A DNA stretch of 64,000 bases, from the NCBI GenBank assembly GCA_003148945.1, contig QGGY01000005.1, positions 186,001 through 250,000 of the forward strand, written 5' to 3'. Of this stretch, positions 9,416-17,066 are shown in pieces. The stretch's first letter is position 1. Each line of letters opens with the position of its first letter. Both the position numbers and the translations under genes were made by a program. Under the pieces are notes generated by a model. It saw only the letters and a list, made by a program, of their open reading frames with translations. It was not told the origin of the DNA and made no database searches. Source of the DNA: Murimonas intestini. Lineage in GTDB: Bacteria > Bacillota > Clostridia > Lachnospirales > Lachnospiraceae.

Positions 9416-9598
9416 ATGACAACAGTATTAAATGTAGAAGAGATGCACTGTGAAAAATGCGTAGAAAGAATCACAAAAGCTATGACAGCGGCTGGCCTGG
9501 ACTTTAAAGTGAGTCTTGCTGACAAGACAGTAACCATAGAAGGATGCGACCACTGTGTGGCAAAAGCTAAAGAAATACTTGACGATCTGGGCTTTTGA
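9416..9598 (+). CDS. copZ: Copper chaperone, CopZ-like HMA protein
   Basis: 60-residue HMA-fold protein with the metal loop M-H-C-E-K-C. ATG 9416 is chosen because AAAGGAG lies about 9 nt upstream; an in-frame ATG at 9395 lies upstream of that site. It would carry Cu(I) to CopA or CsoR. A second C-x-x-C (C-D-H-C near residue 44) follows, which the classic CopZ fold lacks. Third gene of the copper operon, 41 nt after csoR. Confidence 0.88.
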   Translation: MTTVLNVEEMHCEKCVERITKAMTAAGLDFKVSLADKTVTIEGCDHCVAKAKEILDDLGF

Positions 9599-9609
9599 TA
9601 GAAGATTAT

Positions 9610-9634
9610 TAATTTTCACGAAATTAGATTTTTT
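9610..9634 (+). terminator. Possible weak terminator after copZ
   Basis: TAATTT (9610-9615) pairs with AAATTA (9621-9626), followed by GA and T8. The stem is short and AT-only, but its place at the end of the copper operon fits. Confidence 0.4.
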
Positions 9635-9657
9635 TTATAGTAAATTTTCTCAAATGG

Positions 9658-9666
9658 TGATATACT
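9658..9666 (+). promoter_or_regulatory. Extended -10 promoter of the small membrane gene
   Basis: TGATATACT is a TGn-extended -10 (TATACT at 9661-9666) without a clear -35. It would start transcription about 45 nt before the ATG at 9720, separating this gene from the copper operon. Confidence 0.5.
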
Positions 9667-9719
9667 AATCACAAGATACAAGTTCAGCTAGATATTATAA
9701 AAGAAAGGACGTGCGTGAA

Positions 9720-9965
9720 ATGAATAAATTAGAAGATTTAATTGCAAGCTTACAGAAAAAAGAAGATGAGCAGCACAAAAATACAGTATTATGGATACTG
9801 GCAATTATTGGAGCCGTAGCTGCAGTGGCAGCTATTGCATATGCAGTATACCGTTACTTCACACCAGATTATCTGGAAGATTTTGAAGATGATTTCGATG
9901 ACGATTTCGATGATTACTTCGATGATGCAGATGACAGTGAAGAAGAGGATCAGACAGAGGAATAA
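9720..9965 (+). CDS. Small membrane protein with acidic Asp/Phe-rich tail
   Basis: 81-residue protein of unknown function. It has a short polar head (E-D-L-I-A-S-L-Q-K-K), one membrane helix (about residues 23-45, alanine-rich) and a strongly acidic tail in which Phe or Tyr recurs every four residues (D-F-D-D-D-F-D-D-Y-F-D-D) before E-E-E-D-Q-T-E-E. ATG 9720 has AAAGGA 10 nt upstream; GTG 9711 is too close to that site. I recall similar short conserved proteins in Lachnospiraceae, but no role is known to me. Single transcription unit with its own promoter and a strong terminator. Confidence 0.8.
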   Translation: MNKLEDLIASLQKKEDEQHKNTVLWILAIIGAVAAVAAIAYAVYRYFTPDYLEDFEDDFDDDFDDYFDDADDSEEEDQTEE

Positions 9966-10050
9966 AGCTGGTATCAGATTTGAAGCCGGCAGGACTGAGG
10001 TAAGCTGCCGGTTGATAAGAGAGATTATTGCCTATAGTAAAGTAGGATGA

Positions 10051-10078
10051 AGGAGCTGCATGGTGCAGCTCCTTTTTC
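10051..10078 (+). terminator. Strong intrinsic terminator
   Basis: AGGAGCTGCA and TGCAGCTCCT pair perfectly around a TGG loop and are followed by TTTTCTT. It ends the small membrane gene unit. Confidence 0.93.
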
Positions 10079-10108
10079 TTCTATAGGAAACTCCGTTTCC
10101 TATAGAAG
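10078..10108. repeat. 13-bp perfect inverted repeat without T-run
   Basis: CTTCTATAGGAAA and TTTCCTATAGAAG flank a 5-nt loop (CTCCG). It abuts the preceding terminator and ends about 30 nt before the stop codon of the convergent cotH gene. Neither strand has a T-run after it. It could act as an mRNA 3'-end stabiliser for cotH or be a small repeated element. Confidence 0.6.
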
Positions 10109-10138
10109 AAACCACTCCGGGAGGATGCGCAGTCTGGC

Positions 10139-12127
10139 TCAACGTTTATACTTTTTCGCCACAATCAAACCTGCAGAGAGAATGACAATCGAAATGGCAA
10201 GCCATATCCATTCATTGGGGCCGGCTGAAGAAGTAACTGCACCTTTCATGTCAAAGGAAGGCTTACTGCCGGGTATTTCCGGATTACCGCCGGAGGGATC
10301 ATTTGCATTTATATCTCCCGCTGAGTCTGAAGAATCGGATGGTGCGGGTATTGCTTTATTGCCGGAGGACTGCCCCATAAAATTATCAGAGAAATCATCC
10401 GGGAGATTTGAAGGATCGAATCCCTCGGGCATTTCTCCTGTAAAATTTTCGGGCATATTCTCGGGCATATTCTTGGGCATATTCTCGGACATATTCTCGG
10501 ACATATTCTCGGACATATTCTCGGGTATATTTTCGGGCATATTTTCCGGCATATCTTTTGGCATATTTTCGGGCATATTTTCCGGCATATCTTTTGGCAT
10601 ATTTTCGGGCATATTTTCCGGCATATCTTTTGGCATATTTTCCGGCATATCCTCCGGCATATTCTCCGGAAAGCCTGGCATATCTCCCCCAAAACCACCC
10701 ATGCCGCCTCCCATGGAACCCATGTCTGAGAGTGTAATAGCGGAAGCATCCACATAGCTCATGTTGTTGGTAGTTTCCGTGTTTTCAAGCTGCATGGAAA
10801 TGCTTTCACTTCGCATTTCACAGAATTGACGGAGGGTTTGGACACCCAATTCAAATTCTTCGCAGGTATAAAACGCGGTGGGATCCTCTTCCACATAGGG
10901 TTTGATCAGATTATAAGTATTGTTGATAATGTCCGTAATATCCGTGGTTTCAATGAATTCGGAGAAATACTGATGATACAGCTGGGTGTATTCCTCGTTT
11001 TCAAAAATCCAATTCAGCATAGGCCTGTCGGAGGAACCTCCGGAAACCGGGGTGTCGATGGGGGTGTTGACTGTGGTGGTTGCGTCTCCGGCGCTGAATG
11101 TGCCAAACCCGAGGTTATAGTCCCACGGGATCATGGCCAGCCGGCTGTCTTCTTCATAAAGATAATAGTTGTGGACCATCATGCCGGTATAACTGTCATC
11201 GTTGCAGACGTAGTTATGAACTACAAAATAACGAATCACTTGATCAATGTCAATCACAGATTCAATGTCCTCACCGTTGGACAACTTTTTCAGAGCTTCA
11301 ATCAGACGCCTTTGGTCGGCTTCGGTAATATCAGTTTTTGCATTGTTCCAGATATTAGAATAGCTGTCAAGCTGATCGTCAATATATTGCAGCTTCACAT
11401 CGGAAGAACCCATTCCAAAGCCGCCTCCGAAACTGAAACCACCACTTCCTTCAGTGCCAAACATGGCAGACGGATCAAAATCCATACCGTTACCGCGTCC
11501 GCCGCCAAAATTCATGCTGTCCGGTTTATAGAGTTCTCCGTAGCCGGAGCCGTAATTGCGCTCTAAAAAGGCTTCCTCCACACCTTCAACGGCCAGATAC
11601 AGTCCCCAATCTTCCCCATTGACCGTAATATAGATGAAACTGCACAAAGAGGAATTCACTCCAAATTTGCCCATCATAGTATAGGTTAAATAGTCCTTCA
11701 TCATGGTAGAATCCTGGATCAAATTATTCAGACTCAGTTTGTCCAGACCGTGATAGGATTTAGTGCTGTCGTACTTGTCAAACTCAATCTTGAAGCTGTA
11801 GCGTTCACTGCCGAGGGTAGCTACCGTAGACAGGGAGGTGTTGCCTTTTGCGCGAATCCCTACATTTTTGCAGGCTTCCCCATCAATCACTACATTGGCT
11901 GCATAGTATTCCTCACTTGTGGCATTCGCAATGAATTCATCCCAGTTGTTCATGACAATATCAATGTTATGAACCCTTGTGTTGTCAAATAAGCGGTCTT
12001 CGTATCCCATGGTGTGCTCCATTGCTTCAATACCAAGTGACGCACCGTTCAAGAACAGAATTGTAACGGCCAGCGTCAGAACTGTGACGACCCATGCAAT
12101 TCTTTCAAAATGTTTACTTCCTGACAT
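10139..12127 (-). CDS. CotH kinase family protein, membrane-anchored, with Met-Pro repeats
   Basis: 662-residue surface protein. A single N-terminal membrane segment (about residues 9-30) is followed by a CotH kinase domain: R-A-K-G-N-T-S near residue 94, K-L-S-L-N-N, and the acidic I-P-W-D-Y-N-L-G-F-G motif near residue 340. CotH proteins are atypical kinases that phosphorylate proteins, best known from spore coats. A low-complexity segment of about 75 residues then repeats four-residue units such as E-N-M-P and K-D-M-P, and a C-terminal membrane helix with K-K-Y-K-R ends the protein, so both ends are membrane-embedded with the kinase outside. Last gene of the VTC / DUF4956 / CotH unit, 3 nt after DUF4956. 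Substrate unknown. Confidence 0.85.
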   Translation of the reverse strand: MSGSKHFERIAWVVTVLTLAVTILFLNGASLGIEAMEHTMGYEDRLFDNTRVHNIDIVMNNWDEFIANATSEEYYAANVVIDGEACKNVGIRAKGNTSLSTVATLGSERYSFKIEFDKYDSTKSYHGLDKLSLNNLIQDSTMMKDYLTYTMMGKFGVNSSLCSFIYITVNGEDWGLYLAVEGVEEAFLERNYGSGYGELYKPDSMNFGGGRGNGMDFDPSAMFGTEGSGGFSFGGGFGMGSSDVKLQYIDDQLDSYSNIWNNAKTDITEADQRRLIEALKKLSNGEDIESVIDIDQVIRYFVVHNYVCNDDSYTGMMVHNYYLYEEDSRLAMIPWDYNLGFGTFSAGDATTTVNTPIDTPVSGGSSDRPMLNWIFENEEYTQLYHQYFSEFIETTDITDIINNTYNLIKPYVEEDPTAFYTCEEFELGVQTLRQFCEMRSESISMQLENTETTNNMSYVDASAITLSDMGSMGGGMGGFGGDMPGFPENMPEDMPENMPKDMPENMPENMPKDMPENMPENMPKDMPENMPENIPENMSENMSENMSENMPKNMPENMPENFTGEMPEGFDPSNLPDDFSDNFMGQSSGNKAIPAPSDSSDSAGDINANDPSGGNPEIPGSKPSFDMKGAVTSSAGPNEWIWLAISIVILSAGLIVAKKYKR
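10446..10669. repeat. 12-bp tandem repeat inside cotH
   Basis: About 19 tandem 12-bp units of the form TTYTCGGGCATA run without frame loss and encode the M-P-[EK]-[ND] repeats. Part of the array has a 36-bp higher-order unit repeated three times, which shows recent duplication. Copy number probably varies between strains. Confidence 0.92.
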
Positions 12128-12130
12128 AGT

Positions 12131-12802
12131 TTACCCCATATAATCACCGTTGTAAGAGACAATGGCTGCGCTGTTAACACCGGGCATCTCTGAGAGAATA
12201 TTTATAAAATCGGTATCATCGTCCTTCAGGCGGACTTCAATGTTCAGTTCAACAGCGCCCTTTACAGCGGATTTGCTTTTAATTGTTGACCGGGTTACAG
12301 TTTTTGCGAGAAATTCTTTTATTTTTATCTCCGCATCGTGATTTGTACAGCGCAGAACCACAATATAAGGATGAGTATTGGATTTCTTGTTGACAAATAC
12401 CAGCAGTATGATACCAATGCAGATGCTGCCGATAATAGCCAGAGGAATCATTCCGGCGGCTAAAATAATGCCTGCTCCGATAGACCAGAACAGGAATGCA
12501 ATGTCCAGCGGGTCTTTAATGGCAGTGCGGAAACGGACGATAGACAGAGCGCCTACCATACCCAGGGACAGGACTACATTGGAGGTTACAGCAAGGATTA
12601 CGATAGACGTAATCATAGTCAGAGCGATCAATGTTGTACCAAAGCCTGCGGAATACATTACGCCGCGGTAGGTTTTCTTATAGACAAGAAAAATAAACAG
12701 TCCAATGCCAAAGGATAGTATAATGGTCAGAATCATATCAAAGATACTGATTGAAGATATATTTTCCAGAAAACTTGATTTGAAAATATCACTAAAAGTC
12801 AT
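12131..12802 (-). CDS. DUF4956 membrane protein
   Basis: 223-residue membrane protein with about three or four helices in the first 130 residues, including M-V-G-A-L-S-I-V-R-F-R-T-A-I-K-D-P, the most typical DUF4956 stretch, and a soluble C-terminal half (about 140-223) with an ACT-like alternating pattern. In this family it regularly sits beside a VTC-domain polymerase, as here, and may form a membrane platform or channel for it. Start supported by AAAGGAG on the minus strand. It lies 29 nt after the VTC gene and 3 nt before cotH, one transcript. Biochemical role not established. Confidence 0.87.
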   Translation of the reverse strand: MTFSDIFKSSFLENISSISIFDMILTIILSFGIGLFIFLVYKKTYRGVMYSAGFGTTLIALTMITSIVILAVTSNVVLSLGMVGALSIVRFRTAIKDPLDIAFLFWSIGAGIILAAGMIPLAIIGSICIGIILLVFVNKKSNTHPYIVVLRCTNHDAEIKIKEFLAKTVTRSTIKSKSAVKGAVELNIEVRLKDDDTDFINILSEMPGVNSAAIVSYNGDYMG

Positions 12803-12831
12803 AGTCGGGTTTCTCCTTTATGTTGTAAATT

Positions 12832-13503
12832 TTATTCATACATACGGCAGACCGCATATTTTGAAAATGCTGTACTGCGTCTGCCTTCGAGCTGTACAAT
12901 ATCACGAATAATATCGGGCAAAAAGCTGTCCCACTTCACTTCCAGGATACAGGGATCACCCTGTATGGGGATGGTCGTGCAATTGGGGGCTAAGAAGTCA
13001 GTACAGCGAAGTCCGGTTCGAATGTTGTAATCCAGAGTAACGCGGACATTGCCGGGATCAAACACAAATGGCTCACGGGTGTAGTCAACAATCACTTTTG
13101 CCGCCAGGCCTTCAGCACAGATCCGGGTATAAAACCTGAGTATTACTTCGTCAGTGCTCGCGGCCATCCAGCGGGTATCGCCATTTACGATTGCCTGTGC
13201 CTGCTCTGGGGTGAGTAAAGCGTAATCCTTACAGCCAAGCTCACCGTGTTTGAACTTTCGTTCCAAGTGAATGACAGAGGGGTCATTGTTGTAGAGACGA
13301 ATCCGATATTTTTCACGGATGTTCACACCGTCCAATTTTTCCCGCAATACTTTATCATCCAGATTATCAAAGTACAGGCTGCGAATCTCATATTGCCCAT
13401 TTCTGGCATGAATGTCCGGCATCATAACGACTTTCAGCTTTTGCCGTAAAATCAGCATATCCAGATTGCTGATCTCATGCTTTACTTCATGTCTGTATTG
13501 CAT
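12832..13503 (-). CDS. VTC-domain polyphosphate polymerase
   Basis: 223-residue soluble enzyme of the VTC4-like, CYTH-related tunnel fold, which makes polyphosphate from ATP. Visible elements are Y-R-H-E-V-K-H-E at the N-terminus, E-I-R-S-L-Y-F-D-N, K-Y-R-I-R-L-Y, L-E-R-K-F-K, then V-I-V-D-Y-T-R-E and L-E-V-K-W-D near the end; these charged strands line the catalytic tunnel. ATG 13503 follows a strong AAAGGAGGA site; an upstream extension to 13605 has none. First gene of the three-gene unit with DUF4956 and CotH. The unit follows a sensor kinase operon after a terminator, so control by that two-component system is possible but not shown. Confidence 0.86.
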   Translation of the reverse strand: MQYRHEVKHEISNLDMLILRQKLKVVMMPDIHARNGQYEIRSLYFDNLDDKVLREKLDGVNIREKYRIRLYNNDPSVIHLERKFKHGELGCKDYALLTPEQAQAIVNGDTRWMAASTDEVILRFYTRICAEGLAAKVIVDYTREPFVFDPGNVRVTLDYNIRTGLRCTDFLAPNCTTIPIQGDPCILEVKWDSFLPDIIRDIVQLEGRRSTAFSKYAVCRMYE

Positions 13504-13556
13504 GTGGCATTCCTCCTTTCTATTCTCATTATAAAAGCCGAACCTATGAGCAACAT

Positions 13557-13597
13557 TAGAAAAACCTTCCCACATGTGAATACTTGCGGAAAGGTTT
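13557..13597 (-). terminator. Terminator after the sensor kinase gene
   Basis: Read on the minus strand, AACCTTTCC pairs with GGGAAGGTT around a loop of about 16 nt and runs into TTTTTCT. It separates the two-component pair from the VTC unit. Confidence 0.75.
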
Positions 13598-13619
13598 GTG
13601 AACATTTTGTGAAATTGTA

Positions 13620-14831
13620 TTAAAAGAAGGCAGTAAAGCGGATTTTCCCTGTTTCAGGATACTCTGCCGTCAGTTTTCCGCCGAAAGTCTCTGCAATGGC
13701 ACGTGCGGCAGAAAGCCCAATCCCATATCCGGAGGAGGCACTGTTCTGTGTCCTGGCATCATCCCCGCGGTAGAACCGCTCAAAGAGCCGTTCGGGGTCA
13801 GTGCCGTGGGGATTCTCACAGGTGTTTTCTTCCAAAATTTTAATATGTACTCCTTCGGTACGCACGGAAAACAAAATCGTTCCGCCCTCCGGGGTATATT
13901 TTACGGCGTTGTCCAGCAGGATGGATATCATTTGCATAAAGGTCTCCATGTGTATCTGCATCAAAATATGGGGCTGAATTTTTGCGGACAGTGTAATTTG
14001 TTTTTCTGACGCGGAATCTTCATAGGCCGAAAATATCCCGCAGATCAGTTCGCTGATATCCACCGTTTCTGTGGGGAGCTTCACCTCTTCATCCAACTTG
14101 GCAAGGGTCAGGAGATTCGTCATAAGGACATTCAGCCGCTGGGTTTGAAGCCGGATATTCTTGCTGTACTTTGTTTCTCCATGAATCAGCGCAGAGGCAT
14201 CATTGTTGGATTGGATGATCGCCAGGGGCGTTTTTAGCTCGTGTCCGGCGTTTGTTATAAACTGCTTTTGTTTTTCTATCCCTGCGATGATTGGACGAAC
14301 AAACCGGCTGGAAAACATAACTACAAATAATAAAATCACAAGCCAGCATATCACTGCGATTACGGAGGATACGCTCAGTACCATAATAAAAATGCTGATC
14401 TGTGCTGAAATCTCCATGAAGAAAATCAACCGGTCTGTGCCCAGCTGCTTCACCTCATATTTGTATCCGTCAATTTTGCCTGAGGTACCGGTAATCTGCC
14501 CGGCATATTGTATTGCCTGTTCCGTGTCGACTGATGATATCTGGTCGATATTAACATCAAGAACATTGCCGTTAGTATCTGTATGAACTATGAAAAAGAG
14601 GGCTGATTTTACAGCATCCATATCCGGCGCCGGCATAAATGGCCATTGGTCAGGAAAATCCATCGGTAAGGGCATTCCGTCAGCATTAACTAAAGTGTGT
14701 AATATGGAATCCGATTGTCTGTCCAGAATAATCCAGCTAAATCCATTAATAGCCCCAATCAATACTATCAGAAGAATGGTAACTGCAGACATGGCAAAGA
14801 GAATAAATTTCTTTCGCAGTGTTTTCATCAT
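13620..14831 (-). CDS. Sensor histidine kinase
   Basis: 403-residue membrane sensor. Two membrane segments (about residues 12-35 and 140-170) bracket an extracellular domain of about 100 residues. The H-box H-E-L-K-T-P has the phosphorylated histidine at 197; the N-box is L-L-D-N-A-V-K-Y-T-P. The D-box region is degenerate (L-E-E-N-T replaces the usual D-x-G-x-G), while the G-Y-G-I-G-L-S loop is intact; this variation is common in the VanS-like branch. ATG 14831 overlaps the regulator stop as ATGA and has GGAG 8 nt upstream, so the pair is translationally coupled. The signal sensed is unknown; the neighbouring VTC/CotH unit is a candidate target. Confidence 0.9.
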   Translation of the reverse strand: MMKTLRKKFILFAMSAVTILLIVLIGAINGFSWIILDRQSDSILHTLVNADGMPLPMDFPDQWPFMPAPDMDAVKSALFFIVHTDTNGNVLDVNIDQISSVDTEQAIQYAGQITGTSGKIDGYKYEVKQLGTDRLIFFMEISAQISIFIMVLSVSSVIAVICWLVILLFVVMFSSRFVRPIIAGIEKQKQFITNAGHELKTPLAIIQSNNDASALIHGETKYSKNIRLQTQRLNVLMTNLLTLAKLDEEVKLPTETVDISELICGIFSAYEDSASEKQITLSAKIQPHILMQIHMETFMQMISILLDNAVKYTPEGGTILFSVRTEGVHIKILEENTCENPHGTDPERLFERFYRGDDARTQNSASSGYGIGLSAARAIAETFGGKLTAEYPETGKIRFTAFF

Positions 14832-15502
14832 ATAGGAATCTCCAAACGGTAGCCGATATTTCGTTTTGACACGATCTCCACGCCGGAGTTCATAGCGGCA
14901 AGCCTTTTGCGAAGATAGGAGATATAGAGCCAAACGCTGTTGATATCGGCTTTTGCATTATAGCCCCAGGCTTTTACCAGCAAGTCCTCGGAGGAAAGAA
15001 AAATTTTGTGATTTGCCATCAGCTGTTCCATCAGACGGTATTCTTGCTTGGGCAGTATAAATTCCATATCCCCGCAGGACAGTGAACCGGACTGTATATT
15101 CAGGGTCAGGTCGCCAAAGGAAAGCAGATCGGGGTGGAATACTTCCCGCCGGCGCAGCATGGAACGGATACGGGCCAGTAATTCGCCCATATCAAAGGGT
15201 TTCGGTAAATAATCATCTGCTCCCATGTCCAGCCCCCGGATGCGGTCTTCAATCTGTGTCTTTGCTGTAAGAAGCAAAATTGGAGTTTTACACCCGTTTT
15301 TCCGCAGGGCAGAGACAACATCAATCCCGTCCCGCCTGGGCATCATGATATCCAGGATAATACCATCATAGCCGCCAGTCAGGGCGTAATCATATGCATC
15401 CTCGCCGTCGTACACGGCGTCAACAATATATTTATGATAAGTAAGGATGTCCACCACCGCTTCGGAAAGCGGCCGTTCATCCTCCGCGTAAAGCAATTTC
15501 AT
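14828..15502 (-). CDS. OmpR/PhoB-family response regulator
   Basis: 224 residues. Receiver domain at 1-120 with the acidic pocket E-D-E near the N-terminus, phospho-acceptor D51 in I-L-D-I-M-M-P, T in L-L-L-T-A-K, and K in Y-L-P-K-P-F. A winged-helix DNA-binding domain fills 125-224 (L-V-K-A-W-G-Y-N-A, then Y-I-S-Y-L-R-K-R-L). Its partner kinase overlaps its stop codon. It begins 22 nt after the rRNA methyltransferase stop with a modest AAGGATG ribosome site, so it may be read from the same transcript. Confidence 0.93.
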   Translation of the reverse strand: MKLLYAEDERPLSEAVVDILTYHKYIVDAVYDGEDAYDYALTGGYDGIILDIMMPRRDGIDVVSALRKNGCKTPILLLTAKTQIEDRIRGLDMGADDYLPKPFDMGELLARIRSMLRRREVFHPDLLSFGDLTLNIQSGSLSCGDMEFILPKQEYRLMEQLMANHKIFLSSEDLLVKAWGYNAKADINSVWLYISYLRKRLAAMNSGVEIVSKRNIGYRLEIPI

Positions 15503-15524
15503 AGCATTCTCATCCTTTGTCTTA

Positions 15525-16898
15525 TTAGATTTTATGCTGTGCGGCGTTAAGCCTGGACAATAAGCATACTGTCTCCACGTGTGCCGTACCAGGGAACATG
15601 TCCACAGCGACAGCTTTAACAGCCCGGTAACCTCTGCCCTGGAGTACTTCCAGGTCTCTTACAAGGCTTGTGGGTTTACAGGAGATATATACGATGCGGT
15701 CAACTCCAAAGTTGATTATCTTTTCGAGTGCCTTGGGATGGATGCCGTCTCTGGGCGGGTCCAGAACAATGAGATCAGGTTTATCTGTTACGTTGTCGAT
15801 CACCTTCAGAACGTCTCCAGCAATAAATTCGCAGTTTTCCAGGCCATTGAGAGCTGCATTTTCCTTGGCGGCGGCTACAGCTTCCTCCACGATCTCCACG
15901 CCTACGACTTTTTTAGCCACAGGGGCCAGAATCTGAGCTATTGTTCCTGTTCCGCTGTACAGGTCAAATATTACCTTATCCTTAGTTTCCCCCACATAGG
16001 AGCGTGCTGTCTCATACAGAACTTCCGCACCAAGGGAATTCGTCTGAAAGAAGGAGAAGGGTGATATCTTGAAATTAAGCCCAAGCAGAGTTTCATAGAA
16101 ATAATCTTTTCCGGTTAAAATTTCTGTTCTGTCATTCTGTACAACATCAGCCAGGCTGTCATTTTCAGTATGCAGGATGCCGACAATACAGCCCTCCAGT
16201 TTCAGCCTCAGAAGCTTCATGACAAGCATATCCAGATTATGCTCTTCCTGGGTAGTGGTGACAAGATCCACGAGGATCTCTCCTGTTCTGGCGCCCTTGC
16301 GCACCAGCAGATGCCTCAGGTAGCCTTTATGGGTGAGTTTGTGGTAAAAAGTCATGCTCTGTTCACTGCAGAAGCTTAAGACACATTTCAGTATTTTATT
16401 ATAGTCCTTATCTACGATCTTACACTCGGGGACGCTTACTATGTCATAAAAACTGCCGCGTTTATGCATACCGAGAGCCAGCGGGCCGTCCTTTACTTCA
16501 TCCCCAAAAGAAAACTCCATTTTATTGCGGTAGCTGTTCTGCTTTGGACTGGCCTTGATTCCCTCAAATTCCAGTTCACTGCACACTCCGTCCAGCAGCT
16601 CGCGCACCTGAGCCTCTTTGATCTCCAGCTGTTCCTTATAAGGCAGGTTCTGGTAAATGCATCCTCCGCATGTTCCAAAATGGATGCATGCAGGCGGGAT
16701 CTCCAGCGGTGATGGCTCCAGGATCTCCAGAAGCCGTCCCTCGGCCTTCCCTTTCCTGATTTTATTGACAGAAAAACGTACCTTTTGTCCCGGAACGCCA
16801 TTTTTTACGATGACCTCACGTCCATCTGCCTCAACGATACCTTTATTAGGAAATTTTACTTCTCTGATGGTTCCTTCTAAAATCTGTCCCTTTTTCAC
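15525..16898 (-). CDS. rlmD: 23S rRNA (uracil-5-)-methyltransferase, RlmD/RlmCD type
   Basis: 457-residue SAM-dependent enzyme that methylates uracil C5 in 23S rRNA. An N-terminal TRAM domain (1-60) binds RNA. The Fe-S ligands follow as C71, C77 and C80 plus the cysteine in V-P-E-C-K. The SAM site reads D-L-Y-S-G-T-G-T, then L-D-P-P-R-D-G and the catalytic I-S-C-K-P motif close the fold. It starts with GTG 16898 behind GAGGAG. In Firmicutes one enzyme (RlmCD) may modify both sites done by RlmC and RlmD in E. coli, so the symbol is approximate. Confidence 0.9.
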   Translation of the reverse strand: MKKGQILEGTIREVKFPNKGIVEADGREVIVKNGVPGQKVRFSVNKIRKGKAEGRLLEILEPSPLEIPPACIHFGTCGGCIYQNLPYKEQLEIKEAQVRELLDGVCSELEFEGIKASPKQNSYRNKMEFSFGDEVKDGPLALGMHKRGSFYDIVSVPECKIVDKDYNKILKCVLSFCSEQSMTFYHKLTHKGYLRHLLVRKGARTGEILVDLVTTTQEEHNLDMLVMKLLRLKLEGCIVGILHTENDSLADVVQNDRTEILTGKDYFYETLLGLNFKISPFSFFQTNSLGAEVLYETARSYVGETKDKVIFDLYSGTGTIAQILAPVAKKVVGVEIVEEAVAAAKENAALNGLENCEFIAGDVLKVIDNVTDKPDLIVLDPPRDGIHPKALEKIINFGVDRIVYISCKPTSLVRDLEVLQGRGYRAVKAVAVDMFPGTAHVETVCLLSRLNAAQHKI

Positions 16899-16980
16899 AA
16901 TATCTCCTCACAGTACTTTCTTTTTGATTTTTTATTATCATAACACATTTTTCTTTTTACGACTATCCCCATTGTGAAAC

Positions 16981-17002
16981 GCTACTGGTCAGGGAGTGAA
17001 CA
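16981..17002. repeat. Dispersed repeat, core fragment (copy C)
   Basis: This 22-nt stretch matches 20 of 22 positions with 24207-24228, the 3' arm of the structured element at 24093-24233. It lies between the divergent rRNA methyltransferase and the GPH transporter. Confidence 0.6.
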
Positions 17003-17033
17003 CCCCGAATTAACTTTATCAATACGGGCTGCT

Positions 17034-17042
17034 GTGATATAA
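17034..17042 (+). promoter_or_regulatory. Extended -10 promoter of the GPH transporter
   Basis: TGATATAAT is a perfect TATAAT with a TGn extension; a poor -35 (TTTATC, 17015-17020) lies 16 bp upstream. It is 25 nt before the ATG at 17067. Confidence 0.6.
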
Positions 17043-17066
17043 TGAGCAAAAGGAAGGAGAGAGAAA

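Noticed and set aside
10446-10669. CRISPR-like regular array
   Set aside because: Period is 12 bp without unique spacers and it is in frame within cotH.
10047-10757. Long plus-strand frame rich in I-F-S-G/S-D repeats
   Set aside because: It is the antisense of the cotH 12-bp repeat; period of 12 keeps all frames open. No domain is present.
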